Assembly (NCBI RefSeq): GCF_000276665.1
Contig: NW_004955447.1
Location: forward strand, 12,116,320 to 12,180,319
From: Chinchilla lanigera
Taxonomy: Eukaryota; Chordata; Mammalia; Rodentia; Chinchillidae
DNA length: 64,000 nt
Direction of reading: 5' to 3'
A program made the translations under genes and the position numbers. Shown in pieces: positions 1 through 10,480 of this stretch; within the stretch, counting starts at the first letter, position 1; each line of letters opens with the position of its first letter. The notes beneath the pieces are model-generated. The model was not told the DNA's origin. It saw nothing but the letters and a program-made list of their open reading frames with translations, and ran no database searches.

Positions 1-479
1 TTCTTCACCAGTCCACACAGATATCAGACAGATGGTCATTAAACAATAGCAATTGCACAAATGAAAACATGCTGAATGTAAGTAGTCATCTCAATTGTAT
101 GTGCAATTATATGTCTTTTATTTGAAAATGCTGTTTTATGCCCCACAATTGAAGGATGTAAAATCATGGATTGACAAAGAGAACCCAGAATAATGGATGC
201 ATCACATAACAATCCATGGTTTCCCTATCTGGACAAAATATTTGCATAAATATTTTATCCAGAACCTTTTAATTTAGCATTACTACTAATAAATGAGCCA
301 GGACATTTCTTATCTTGTTTGTTTCTTTATATTATTTCAGGTACTAAAGAGTTCAGGGAAAGATACTTTTAAATTCAGAAATACAGGCTTTCCTAAAGAC
401 AACTGGCCTTTGGATTTAAAAGAACAATATGTTTTTAAAATATAAATTTAGATATAAGTATGTGATAAGTATTGCTCCA
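1..479. other. Unannotated AT-rich single-copy DNA
   Basis: I see no gene, RNA or recognisable repeat here. The last 50 bases may belong to the 3' tail of the L1 that follows, whose exact left edge I could not fix. Confidence 0.5.
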
Positions 480-1310
480 GCATATTTTAAACAACACAGT
501 AACAGTTAAAGTGATATAGGGTTTTAAAACAAAATGAAAAGAATTAACAGTGGTTGTTATATTACATGTTTTTGTCTTCAGTGAAATTGCTCGGATTACC
601 AGATATAAGAATGTAAGATTGATCAAACTATTAAAGAGAATAAAGAATAATTTAAATAAAACCTTAGAAATGATACAGAGTTTCACTAAACAAGATGGTA
701 GGAATTCACCAATGGTTGTCATATTACATATTGTTGCCTTCAAATGAGTTGTTCAGATTACCAGATAAAAGCATGCAAAATTGATCAAAAAATTAAGTTT
801 TAACTGTTCCTTTCAATAAACCAAGAGATAGCAGTACAATTTTCCCAGCTATCTTCCCAGCTATATATATATACACACCCTTCCTACTTTCTTTCTTTTT
901 GTCCTTTCCCTCATATTGTCCCAGAAGAATTAAAACCATCATACCACAGTGATATGTGTGTTCACACGTTTATAGCAGCACAATTTGTCATAGCTAAATC
1001 TTAGAAACAACCCAGATGCCCATCAACTGAGGAATGGATAAAAAAGATGTGGTATTTTTATGCTATGGAGTATTACTCAGCTGTAAAACAAAAGATAAAC
1101 TCGAGGCTTTTATAGGTAAATGGATGAACTAGAGGCCATATTCATAAGTGAAATAGATCAGACCAATGTGTAAGTATCATATTATCTCCCTAGTGTAAGA
1201 ATCTGAAAGAGTAAATAAAACCCAAAAGTTAAAGTAAGTGTAGAATGACATAAAAGGGACAATAGATACTGTGAAAGGGAAAGAAATTGCTCAAAGGCAA
1301 GGAACAGAAG
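480..1310 (-). mobile_element. L1 3' end with 5' inversion (twin-priming type)
   Basis: Non-coding LINE-1 relic in two blocks of opposite orientation. Positions 480 to about 914 read on the minus strand as the 3' UTR of the L1 lineage seen repeatedly in this window, with the ~140-bp UTR module present twice (around 541-625 and 705-790). From about 915 to 1310 the plus strand reads the end of ORF2 and the start of the 3' UTR: CCAGAAGAATTAAAACC, then the segment encoding the ORF2 C-terminus, then the purine-rich GAAAGGGAAAGAAATTGCTC stretch. In L1 coordinates the right-hand block stops almost where the left-hand block starts, so the two are adjacent pieces of one element with the upstream piece flipped. 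That is the layout expected from twin priming. I could not find a convincing target-site duplication. No open frame survives. Confidence 0.8.
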
Positions 1311-1591
1311 AGTTTTTAGAGCAGTGGGTTCTCTGGTGGAGAAGTACTGGAGGGAGCTGGGGTGAAGCGGGCCACTGTCTTTAGGACATCAAGTACCCAT
1401 ATGCACTTAATTATGAAATAGTGTGACACAAAAAGCAAAGCAACTAAACAAAAACCATCAGTTACCATATTTGGGGAGTGTTAGTGGAATATTTCACTGT
1501 TTTGGAAACTATCCAATAATAGAAAGAATCAGAATTCCTGTAATGTCCATGAATCATACCTTTGATTAGTCAGGTAGATGATAAGCAAAAG

Positions 1592-1973
1592 TGACTCGGT
1601 CTGCTTTATACTGGTAAATGACATGCCTGAGAGTAGGTAATTTACAGAGAGCAAAATGCATTTTCTCTTAGTTTTGGAAGCTTAGAGCTATAAAATTAAG
1701 GGGCAAAAGAGAGGCCTCTAATGAGGGCTTTCTTCTGGCACCAGCCCATTACAGAAGGCAGTAGGGCAAAGAGAGACTGCAAGAGACTAAGAAGGCACAC
1801 CCAAGTCAGCCTTTCACAAGGAATCTAGGCCCTGAACAAGGGGTTAATCCACTTGTAAGGACATAATCCCCACAGTCTAGTCACTGCTTTTTAGGTCTAC
1901 CTTTAAACACTGTTGTACTGAGGATTACCTTTCTGAGACATGCTCTTCGCGGGAACACATTCAAACTACAACA
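1592..1973 (-). mobile_element. MaLR-like solo LTR, minus strand
   Basis: About 380 bp ending in CAAACTACAACA. On the minus strand this gives a TGTTGTAGTTTGAATGTG start typical of mammalian MaLR (MLT1/MST-type) LTRs. Internal stretches such as GAGGGCTTTCTTCTGGC, TTAATCCACTTGTAAGGAC and CACTGTTGTACTGAGGATTA match the general pattern of that group. Five bases on each side (AAAAG at 1587 and GAAAG at 1974) could be a decayed 5-bp target duplication. The family name is from memory; a repeat-library search would set the subfamily. Confidence 0.6.
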
Positions 1974-2397
1974 GAAAGTTTCTGTTTACAGATGTATAAA
2001 TGAGAAGAAATGGACAATTAGTATAGTATCTTACAAATTCTGCCGACACAATGGTTTTAAGTGCTGAATATTAGAGATTCCAAAAATTACAAAAAGAGAT
2101 AAAATTATGTACTTCTTGTTGAAAGTACTCAACTCAGTCTATGAAACAACTTTGTCAAAATATGAAACTAAACTTGATTAAGTTCCTAGTTCTAACAGGG
2201 AGCTGATAAGGAAGGCAGGGAGCACAAAGATATGTTAAATGTCAACTTGAATTTGCTACCAATAAATACAGTTGGTGGGGAAGAAAACCCTACATAGTAA
2301 GTGATGGTCTCTTTTCAACACATATGTAGAAAGAAACAAAACAGTATGGGTGACTGACATACATGACAGAAGTTTCAAATCAATCATCAGTGAACTT
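1974..2397. other. No recognisable feature
   Basis: AT-rich sequence between an LTR and an ID SINE. I see no repeat or coding signal in it. Confidence 0.4.
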
Positions 2398-2505
2398 TTT
2401 GTTTTTTTGTTTGTTTTTTTTTTTTCCAGTATCGGGAATAGAACTCATGACCTGGCACTTGCCAGGCAAGCACTATGCTGCTGAGCTAAACAAATCCCCA
2501 GCCTC
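2398..2505 (-). mobile_element. ID SINE, minus strand
   Basis: A T-rich run (the A tail on the other strand) is followed by the reverse complement of a tRNA-Ala-derived ID body, ending in GAGCTAAACAAATCCCCAGCC. It is flanked by an imperfect duplication: CAGTGAACTT at 2388 and CAGTGAGCTT at 2506. It is moderately diverged, so not among the youngest copies. Confidence 0.9.
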
Positions 2506-2694
2506 CAGTGAGCTTGTATTTGAGGACATTATTTGAATCTCCATTGACCAAATTGTTAAAAAAAAGAAGCTATCACAAAATAATTACCAATATATCTTAT
2601 AACATTATGAAATATTATTTATAACCATTTAATTATAATAGTTAGCATCATATATTATTCTAATACTAAAGAATTAGGATTAAATTTTAGAGGT

Positions 2695-3044
2695 TGTTAT
2701 GGTTTGTGTCTGTGTGTCCCCCCAAAGCCTCATGAGGTCATGGGGCAAGCTTTTAGAGTTTGATTGATTATGGGTGTGAGAGCTGCACCTGCCCTGGGGT
2801 GGATAGTTTGCATATGTAAGGGAGAGGAAGGGGCTGCTTGGGGCCATTCCTCCCTTTTGTGCTTGTTACTTTTGCTGTGTTCTGTCACCATGAGCTGTAG
2901 CCCTCTGCCATGTGCCACTCTGCCTTGTAATCTGCCAAGTATGGACTGAAACCTCCACAAACTGTAAGCGAAGTAAACTTTTCCTTCCTTAATTTTGGGC
3001 ATCAGGTATTTTGTCCCAGCAATGAGAGAAAAGTAACCAAGACA
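2695..3044 (+). mobile_element. MaLR-like solo LTR with 5-bp target duplication
   Basis: 350 bp running from TGTTATGGTTTGTGTC to AAGTAACCAAGACA, i.e. with the TG...CA ends of an LTR. It is followed and preceded by the same 5 bases, GAGGT (2690-2694 and 3045-3049), as expected for ERVL-MaLR integration. The 3' part has the usual order of the group: ATGGACTGAAACCTCC, an AGTAAACTTTTCC polyadenylation-like stretch, and CAGGTATTTTGTCCCAGCAA. No internal retroviral sequence is present, so it is a solo LTR. Open frames of 61 and 90 codons across it on the two strands are not evidence of a gene. Confidence 0.82.
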
Positions 3045-3259
3045 GAGGTGCTTAATGTTTTGCTGTTTCCTTACATGCTTAATTTTTGAAAATATAAATT
3101 GAAATAGTCACTAATAAGCAACATTTTTATGTTTTTATGGATCAGGTAAATTTTTTTTTTACCTAACTCATAAAACCTGATGCACTTGAATCAGGTTCAA
3201 AGAAGTTATTTTTTCAGGGACAAAGGGGGATTGACAAGATTGTAGATAAAGTCAGATTC

Positions 3260-3350
3260 GCGAGCTGGGAGTGTATCTCAGCACTAGAGCATTTGCCTGG
3301 TACACAGGAGGTGAGGAATCCGGCCTTCATTACTGAACAAAAGAAAAACT
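3260..3350 (+). mobile_element. Old diverged ID-like SINE
   Basis: GAGCTGGGAGTGTATCTCAGCACTAGAGCATTTGCCTGG keeps the tRNA-derived A-box region of an ID SINE, followed by a degraded B-box region and an A-rich end. It is much more diverged than other ID copies in the window, and no target duplication is visible. Confidence 0.65.
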
Positions 3351-3479
3351 TGGTTAGTTTACACATAGATAAAACAATACAAACTATTGAAACTATGTAA
3401 TAGATACGTGACTGCTGTTTATAGTTTGGCATCTGTTTGAAATCTACTGAAATGATCATTTAAGCATGTAGATATTAAA

Positions 3480-3875
3480 AGTTGACTGTTGGAATGACCA
3501 AGGAAAGCTCTTCTTAAAATGCTTTCCTTGAGAAAGCAAAAATAGTGGCAAAGCAGCTAAAATGAACTGTTTCAAGACCCAGGAGACTAAGGAAAAACAC
3601 AGAATGGACCGAAAGTTGTCCACTCGAGAGACACTATAGGGTATTGATGAGAGAGCTGGTCCCGTGGCCTTCTGACCACTGTTGCTGTAAGGAGCCTCCC
3701 TTTGTAGTGCTTTGTAGCTGTAGCCATGGAAATCAGGTCTCTCAGCCTAATGAGACTATTAATCTCTTTTGGTGCTCCATTAGAAGCTCTATCCCCAGAG
3801 CACATTAAATATTTTGTTCAACTCGCAACAGCCTGGAAAATGTTCAATCCCGAGGTTTGGTGGCTATTTGATTTG
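3480..3875. other. Non-repetitive, less AT-rich segment
   Basis: This stretch matches no repeat family I know and is richer in G+C than its surroundings. It contains several TAAT/ATTA cores (for example CTAATGAGACTATTAATC) and a GATTTGATTTAGAGATCAATT block. It could be a conserved non-coding element, but that is inference from composition only. A 72-codon minus-strand frame (3587-3805) has no recognisable domain. Confidence 0.25.
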
Positions 3876-4224
3876 ATTTAGAGATCAATTCTGTGAGGAA
3901 AAAAAAAATTAAAGTTCTGTTTCTAAGACATTGCCAAATGGTAGCAAACTGCTGATGAAATTCCAGCATCCACAGGCCCTACAACCCGCAGGAGGAAATA
4001 AAAAGCAGATGAGTTGTGAGCAAGACACAGGTTCAGTGTAACAGGTCACACATGTAGTTACGTTTATTAATTGTGTCTGTTTAAAGTACAGTGACATGAA
4101 GTGATAATTACAAAAACCGATTAAAGGACTTGGTAACAAAAATGCAATCAGGGTAGTAATAATAGCAAAGGAAGGGGAAAGGAGCAAATACATGTTGCAA
4201 GGAGATTTCTGTACTGTATCTCTT

Positions 4225-4520
4225 TTGTCTTAAAACCGCAGTAAGGCAGTTCTAGAGTCCAGAAGTCCAAATCCAAGGAGAAAGGGATGCTGACTTTCCT
4301 CAGAAATCTATGGAAGAGAACCCTCCTTTGCCTCTTCAAGGTTCTGGTTTATGCCTTAGGAGTTTTCTGGAGACACCCTCACTCCAACCACTGCATCTAT
4401 CCACTGGCCATCTTTTCCATGTGTATGTGTTTCTGAATCTCTTCATCCTTCTTCAAAAGGATATTGGTCCTATCAGAATACAGACACAACCTACTCCATT
4501 TGACTTTTAACTAATTATAC
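4225..4520 (-). mobile_element. MaLR/MLT1-like LTR fragment, minus strand
   Basis: The run CACTCCAACCACTGCATC, CTGGCCATCTTTTCCATGTG, then AAAAGGATATTGGTCCTATC resembles the reverse complement of the mid-to-5' part of old mammalian LTRs of the MLT1 type. Edges are diffuse and I could not find a target duplication. The short frames here (63 and 66 codons) are not genes. Confidence 0.45.
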
Positions 4521-4579
4521 GTACAAATGCCATGTTTTCTGGAGTTAGAATTTCATGTCTAGGTCTTTTTTAAATTGTG

Positions 4580-5760
4580 GAAAGGGCACACAATGCGAGG
4601 TCTACCTGCCCGCACAACATCATCTACCAGATCTCTAGACCTTCCCCATCTTCCTTATCAAAACTTTAATCCACTGAACAGAGATTCTCCATGTACCCTT
4701 TACCCAAACCCCAGCAAATGCATTCTCCTTGATGTTTCTGATAGTTTGTTATTTAAGGCAACTCGTGAAAGTGGAGTCATACAGTATTTTTCATCTGGAT
4801 CTGTGTTATTTCACTATGATGTTCACATGTTCATCCATGTTCTCATAAATGACAATATTTGCCAATATTTTTAAAGATGAATAACATTCATGGTAAATAT
4901 CAGTTACCATCCATTTAGGGTCCTTTAGGTTGCTTCTATATTTTGACTTTTGCAAATGAAGCTTCAATGACCATAGGAGTGATACGATCTCTTTGAGATA
5001 CTACTTTCTATTTAGTTAGTTAGTTAGGTAGGCAGGTAGTTTTTTGAGATAGAGTCTCAGTATGTAGTGCAGGCTGGCCTTGAAATCACAGGGATCCTCT
5101 TGCCTCAGCCTCCTGAGGGCTTGGATTACAGGTGTGCACCACCACACCCAGCTCAACTTTTAAAGGACATACAGGAATAGAGTTTTGGATTATATTTTGC
5201 TTCTTTTCTAAATTTGGGGGAAACTCCAGATGCTTCCCCTCACCAGATGCAGCAGTTTAGATCCTTGGCAATGGTACTAAAGGCTTCTAATTTCTCTTCC
5301 AGCTTGCCAGCATTTGTTGTGTTTTGTTTTGCTTCTGTGTAATGGCTATCCTACCAGGTGTGAGGAGGTAGGCCATTGTGTTGACTTGCAACAAAGCCGT
5401 GCTGAGTATCTTGTTAGACACCTGTGGTCCATTTTTATTTGTCCTGCAAAAAAACACACACTCAAGACATTTGTTTATTTCTCAGGTTATTGGCTTTCTT
5501 GTTAGCTTTATTTTGGCCTTGAATTGTGTGAATTTCTCATATGTTCTGCAAATACATTTTGCATGTAAACTGTCAACTCTATAGGTCATAAATACTTTTT
5601 TCTCATTCCACGGATTGTGTCTTAACTCTGTTGTTTCTATTTTGTTCAGAAGGTTTTTATTTCGATGAAGTCCCATTTGTCTGTTTTTGCCTTTGTTACC
5701 AGCACATGTGGTATCATATTAAAGAAATTATTCTCAGATCAATGTCAGCAATTGAATTGA
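4580..5760 (-). mobile_element. Ancient L1 (L1M-type) ORF2 and 3' end, minus strand
   Basis: On the minus strand this reads as a decayed mammalian L1. On the plus strand it shows the familiar order TGGAGTCATACAGTATTTTTC, GTTCACATGTTCATCCATGTT, GCAAATGAAGCTTCAATGACC, then CTGTGTAATGGCTATCCTACC and, further upstream in L1 terms, TTGCATGTAAACTGTCAACT and TCGATGAAGTCCCATTTGTC. A B1 SINE interrupts it at about 5010-5153. Frames are broken and the copy is inactive. Confidence 0.8.
5010..5153 (-). mobile_element. B1 SINE inside the old L1, minus strand
   Basis: TTTTGAGATAGAGTCTCAG through GGATTACAGGTGTGCACC to ACACCCAGCTC is the reverse complement of a B1 (7SL RNA-derived) SINE. L1 sequence resumes on the right side, so the B1 inserted into the L1. 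The left edge is a TTAG/GTAGG simple repeat. Confidence 0.88.
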
Positions 5761-6150
5761 ATTGGGAAGGAGGCACATGGGAAGGATTGTTAATGAATTC
5801 AAGAATTGTTTTCGGAGAGAATAAATTCAAGAAATTATGTGATGAATTTTATGTGACTATATAAATACAAAAGCAACTAAACTGTGTATTGTAAGTTGGG
5901 GATTTATATGTACTAATTATATATTGATAAAAAACTGTATAGCATACATATATAATATAATTTGTACTAAAATTACAGTCATAAAAGTAGTTATATTGTT
6001 TCCCATTTTGAAGGTATGTACTGGTTTACTTTACCTAATATGTTTAAAAATTATAAATTAACATAAATCTAATGTTACAGACCCCTTTTAATGTACTATG
6101 AAAGAAACTGTTCGATTTTCTAAGTAAGCAAACAATTTGAGTGTTTTAGT
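5761..6150. other. No recognisable feature (AT-rich)
   Basis: Very AT-rich spacer with short TA-rich runs and no coding or repeat-family signal that I recognise. Confidence 0.4.
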
Positions 6151-6491
6151 TTTTCTACTTTTTGTGAAGATAAAAGACCTGACAGCCACAGTGTGGGGAC
6201 AGTTACTTTGGCTCACATTTTGGGAGCTCGCTGGGTTCCACGCAGGAGCAGTGTAGTCGCGGCTCTGGCAGACTCTATCTGAGCACCTGGGGTGGCCAGG
6301 AAACGAACAGCCCAGGACGGGGCTGGGGTAGGAGATGCTCTCTTCCTGGTCAGCCCTTGTAAGCCCCTCTCCAGGCCAGACCCACCACCTGGCACCAAGC
6401 CCCCTGTGGTACCCCAAATCTTCCCACCACACCCAAGCTCTGTCTTGAGCATATATGGCTTTGGGGAGACATCCAGATATAAACTGTAACA
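6150..6491 (-). mobile_element. MaLR-like LTR, minus strand
   Basis: The right edge is GACATCCAGATATAAACTGTAACA, which on the minus strand gives the TGTTACAGTTTATATCTGG start of a MaLR-type LTR. The GC-rich interior contains ACTTTGGCTCACATTTTGGG near the left end, as in other MaLR-like LTRs here. The left edge is approximate. It explains the 134- and 79-codon minus-strand frames and the 65-codon plus-strand frame, which have no protein features. Confidence 0.6.
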
Positions 6492-6712
6492 ATGAGTAAA
6501 TAATCCTAAGAAAACTGTTAGAATATTTGATTGTGTGCTAAATGCTTTATTGGTAAGTTGATAGTCATAAATACTTGAAAGCCGTGCATTTACTCAAACA
6601 TTTTAATACTCAAGAAAAAAAAACCCTCATAATTGTGTGCAGTAATTATGAGCAGCATATTTAATTGTTTACCACTTTTTTCCCTCAATTGACAAATACG
6701 TTTTTAACCATT

Positions 6713-7105
6713 TGTGTTAGCTTTGATGACAAATACCCAAGGAAAGCAATGTACAGATAGGAAAGGAAGACCTTGCTGGATTCATGGTCCCAGAGGGTTC
6801 CTGTCCCCCTTGTTTCTGGACCCCCACGGAGCAGGAAATGCATAGTGCAGCAAAGCTGTGTCCCTTAGTGTGCCTGGAAGCAGAGAGAGTCAGGAAGGTG
6901 TAGAGCACAGAGCGTGTCCTTCCTGGTCAGGCTCCCAGTATACTATTTCCGACAACGAGGCCCTCACTTCTAAAGTTCCCACCGTAGCCCAGGAGATGTG
7001 GCTCCATCAGTGGGTGGATGAAGCCCTCAAGACACGATCGTCCTTCAAAGATCCCACCTCCGAACCCTGGTGCACTGGAGACCGACACTTCAACACTGAA
7101 GATTT
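6713..7105 (-). mobile_element. MaLR-like LTR, minus strand
   Basis: It begins at TGTGTTAGCTTTGATGAC, whose reverse complement is the GTCATCAAAGCTAACACA terminus of a MaLR-type LTR. A GC-richer interior follows. The other terminus near 7105 is not clear. The 108-codon plus-strand frame at 6858-7184 overlaps this and shows no domain. Confidence 0.5.
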
Positions 7106-8140
7106 TGGAAGATCCAAACTGTGGCATCAGTTAAAACACTTTTCTTGGTTTTACCTCTGTGTCAGTCCTCTACCCAAATATTGAATAGTTTAAAAAATAT
7201 ATCCTAAATATTTGGCCCCAGCACAACACAGTTAAATAGATTGTAACATTAGCAGTATTGTGGGTCCACAATAACAGGGTTTCAGCACTTCTTGCCTTTG
7301 TGAATTTAAGGCCATTACTTAATTTCCTTTTAATATCATCTTCTTGTGTTCAAAATGGGGACACTAAAAGCCTACCTCATTGATTTCTATGAACACAAAA
7401 TGAGTTGATATATGCAACAGTGTGATAATATTACTGTTAAATAAGAATTATCCATTACAACAGCTACTTAAAGCTGGCCTCTTAGGGCCCCTTTGTACTG
7501 TCTGCCACTAACAAATATCTCAACACATTATTCATTACAGATAATCCCTAAATACTCTCTTTAATCTTCTTTTATATTTCCTGAAATAATTATTAGATAA
7601 ATATAATAATGGTATCAAGCAATTCTATTGTCTGACATACTTTGATTTTGCTCCTCTTGTCTAACCCTCTTCTCAGGTTTCTCTGCATCTAATTATCTCT
7701 GACAACCTCCTAATTCACACTTGCTGTAGCTATAATTGTTGAAGAAATGAAATTATAGTAAAGCGGTCTATCACACTGGGCTTCATGAAAATGGTACTTT
7801 AGAAGCCAATATAGTATACTTGATTTGTTAAGCTTTAAATGAGGATCAAAACTACATAATACAAAATATTGTAAAACAGTTGTCATCCTAATCTTTGGTG
7901 ACATGAGTGTGTCTGTGACAATAAAGTGTATGTTTGTAGGATACCGATTGTTACTTCATGCATTGCACTTTCAAAGTATTTTATGTAAATTTGTTGTACT
8001 CATTAAGTGTCTGAGTGTATCAGTTATTTATTATAAGGTGTGATAACAAGCAAGTCCAACTTTGAGCCTATTGAAATGCAACTCGTTAGCTAGTGAGGAG
8101 AATTTACATGCCATAATAACAGCACATATTTCCTACTGAG
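7105..8140. other. No recognisable feature (AT-rich)
   Basis: About 1 kb of single-copy AT-rich DNA. I see no exon-like, RNA-like or repeat-family signal. Confidence 0.4.
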
Positions 8141-8475
8141 GTTTGTTCATTGCACATTTGCAGGACATGATATTTCCATTCCACGCTGGCGTTGGTGCGT
8201 GTACATAATCAATCGTCATTCCTTTTTCACTCCTTTGCCACTCCTCCCCATCGCTGCCCTCCGCTGATCCCACTCCCATTTGAGAAAGTTCTTTCTCCCT
8301 GCTTTCTATTATCAAATTTTTGTTTTTTCTTGATTAATAATTTGGATTTCTCCTATAAGGGAAGCCAGGTGGTATTGAAGTTTGTGTATCTGATTTATTT
8401 CATTTAACATTACGGCCTCAAGGTGCATTCCTTGAGTTTTATAGTAGATAAGATTTGTCAGTTCAGAAATGAATG
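8140..8475 (-). mobile_element. L1 3' end, older subfamily, minus strand
   Basis: GTGTACATAATCAATCGTC, a pyrimidine-rich CTCC/TTCC stretch, then TCCTATAAGGGAAGCCAGG and CTGATTTATTTCATTTAAC form the reverse complement of an L1 3' UTR and ORF2 end. The same order is seen at 47085-47545 and 32300-32530. The copy is 5'-truncated and non-coding. Confidence 0.65.
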
Positions 8476-9036
8476 ATTCTGAGATCTCAACCATAACCAA
8501 AATGTATTAGTAGCTTCAAGGGTACAGAAAACTACAATGTACAGGGAAAGCAAGGGGTATCGACAGGGCTTCCCTTCTTTCTGGCTTTAGACATTAGCTC
8601 TGCCCTAGAGTAGAGGAGGTGTCTAAGTGAAGTATATTTTTCATTACTTCAGAAATCAGGGGTCATTTATCTTACAAAACCTGTCAACTTACAATGTAAA
8701 TTACAGGACAGTTTCTAGGGCTCTTTGCCTATAAATCTTTAGCTTCTGGGTTTATTTTCAATGTACAATTCTTAATAAAGCAATTCGGGGAAGAATATTC
8801 AATTGAACAATGCCCTCTTTATCGCAAAACTAGTCTATTTATCTGTTCAGTCACCATAATGGTGAGGAGATTAAACCAGCTTACCACCCTCCTTCCTTTA
8901 ATTAAAGACATTCTGGTTGGTACAGGGAAGGGACAGGATCTGTTGTCTCCTGTAACATTGTTCTGCCCTTTTATATTGAGATGTGACATATTTTTAAAAA
9001 TGTGTCAAGAAGACTACTTCTTAAAACTATATATAA
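8476..9036. other. No recognisable feature
   Basis: AT-rich spacer without an identifiable repeat, gene or RNA. Confidence 0.4.
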
Positions 9037-9139
9037 GGGGCTGGGGATTTAGCTCAGTGGCACAGAGCCTGCCTGGCAAGCGTGAGGTTGTGAGTTTGAT
9101 TCCCGGTACTGGAAAAAAAAAATCGAAAAAAAAAAAACT
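9037..9139 (+). mobile_element. ID SINE
   Basis: GGGGCTGGGGATTTAGCTCA, then CCTGCCTGGCAAGCGTGAGG, then TTTGATTCCCGGTACTGG and an A-rich tail interrupted by TCG. This is a near-complete tRNA-derived SINE with internal pol III promoter boxes, slightly diverged from the youngest copies. No clean target duplication was found. Confidence 0.93.
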
Positions 9140-10185
9140 TTATGTATATTTTTTCTGTTAAACTCTGTTGAGTTTAACTCATTCATTTCTCTGCTTACTC
9201 TTTTTCTCTTGTTGACTAAATTTATGGTCAGGCAGTGAATAGTATATCATTTTGGTCAAAGACATTCGAAGTAGAATTTGTTAAAAAAGAAAACTTTGAA
9301 AAAGAATGAATGCTCAGAAATTTTTGCTGACCTGAAATGTTAGTAAATTAGGCACCAAGAGCACAATAAGTTTTATGCTTTTATATTTTTGCTGTGTATT
9401 GTTTTACTGCAGAATATTTTATTGTAATAGCACTCATTTCTGAAAGCACACTTACTTTTATGACTTCCATGTGATTGGAATACATTACGTAAGTAAAACT
9501 TGACTTGTTATTTGAAATAGATGTGTGCATGAGTATTCCTAAATGTCACTTTACTAGAAGCCTATATTTTATGTAATTTATAAGAATGGCTCCCTAAAGA
9601 CAAATCTCATGAACTTTCATCTGAACAAATCTTCTTTTTCAACAAATAATATAACAGAAAGCCATATCTCTGCAGAGTTCAAATTCTATAATGCGGGAAA
9701 AGACGTAAAGATAAATAAAACAGAAATCCAAACTGCAAATACAAGTGACATTATTAAGTGAGATATAAATGACAAAAGAGCTAGATGATGATTTCTCAAA
9801 ATTAGCAAATGAATGTCTGTGGTTTCGCTTTTATTTACTTATGTTATGTAGGCAATGAATAGATAACGATGTAAGTGAATAGACAGATACCATGTAGTCT
9901 TATATTTATAATTCTTATTTCCTTTATGAATATTTGATGTCAGAGAATGATGCTAAAACAACACAATATTATATTCTTTAAGAGATCAAAAAGATCTAAC
10001 TAAACAAATGTTAAGAACATTTTGAGTTCCAATTTTTAATAAATACGATATGATTTACCTTCCAGAAACATTTCAAGTTGATTAAATGTTCTTTAAATAT
10101 TCATAAGGTTGCATGAATTTCATCCTGGGCTAATCTCAGAATATTTTATAAATTTCCAAGAAAAATTTGTGTCTATTACAGCAGC
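9140..10185. other. No recognisable feature (AT-rich)
   Basis: About 1 kb of AT-rich DNA. I see nothing coding, and no repeat that I can name. Confidence 0.4.
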
Positions 10186-10189
10186 TTCT

Positions 10190-10480
10190 TCTTTTCACTT
10201 CCTCCATCTCCTTGTAGCACGAACGTACTTTTTATTTCTGTGAAACTGCCCGTTCTGCACACTCCGTGTAAATAGAATCATACGAAAGGGTCCCAAGATG
10301 AATTTTGCTTTTGGCTGTTCTCACTACATGCAATATTTTCAATGTTCACACATGTTTTAGCATGTAGAAATATTTCATTTCCTTTTAGGGGGTGAGAAAA
10401 TGTTATTCATTTAACAGCCAATGGTTATCTCTTTTTTTTTCCATTTTTTACCCATTCAGAATAATACTGTTTGAATAATT
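10190..10480 (-). mobile_element. Ancient L1 (L1M-type) fragment, minus strand
   Basis: TGTAAATAGAATCATACGAA, then TGAATTTTGCTTTTGGCTGT, TTCAATGTTCACACATG and TAGCATGTAGAAATATTTC follow the order of the reverse complement of the ORF2 end and 3' UTR of old mammalian L1. It is strongly diverged. Confidence 0.65.

Noticed and set aside
6088..6492. 134-codon minus-strand open frame
   Set aside because: It lies in a GC-rich MaLR-like LTR. The translation has no domain, and a second overlapping frame is equally open.
9037..9120. tRNA gene candidate (A and B box present)
   Set aside because: The tRNA-like body with an A-rich tail, repeated many times in the window with target duplications, is the ID SINE and not a functional tRNA gene.
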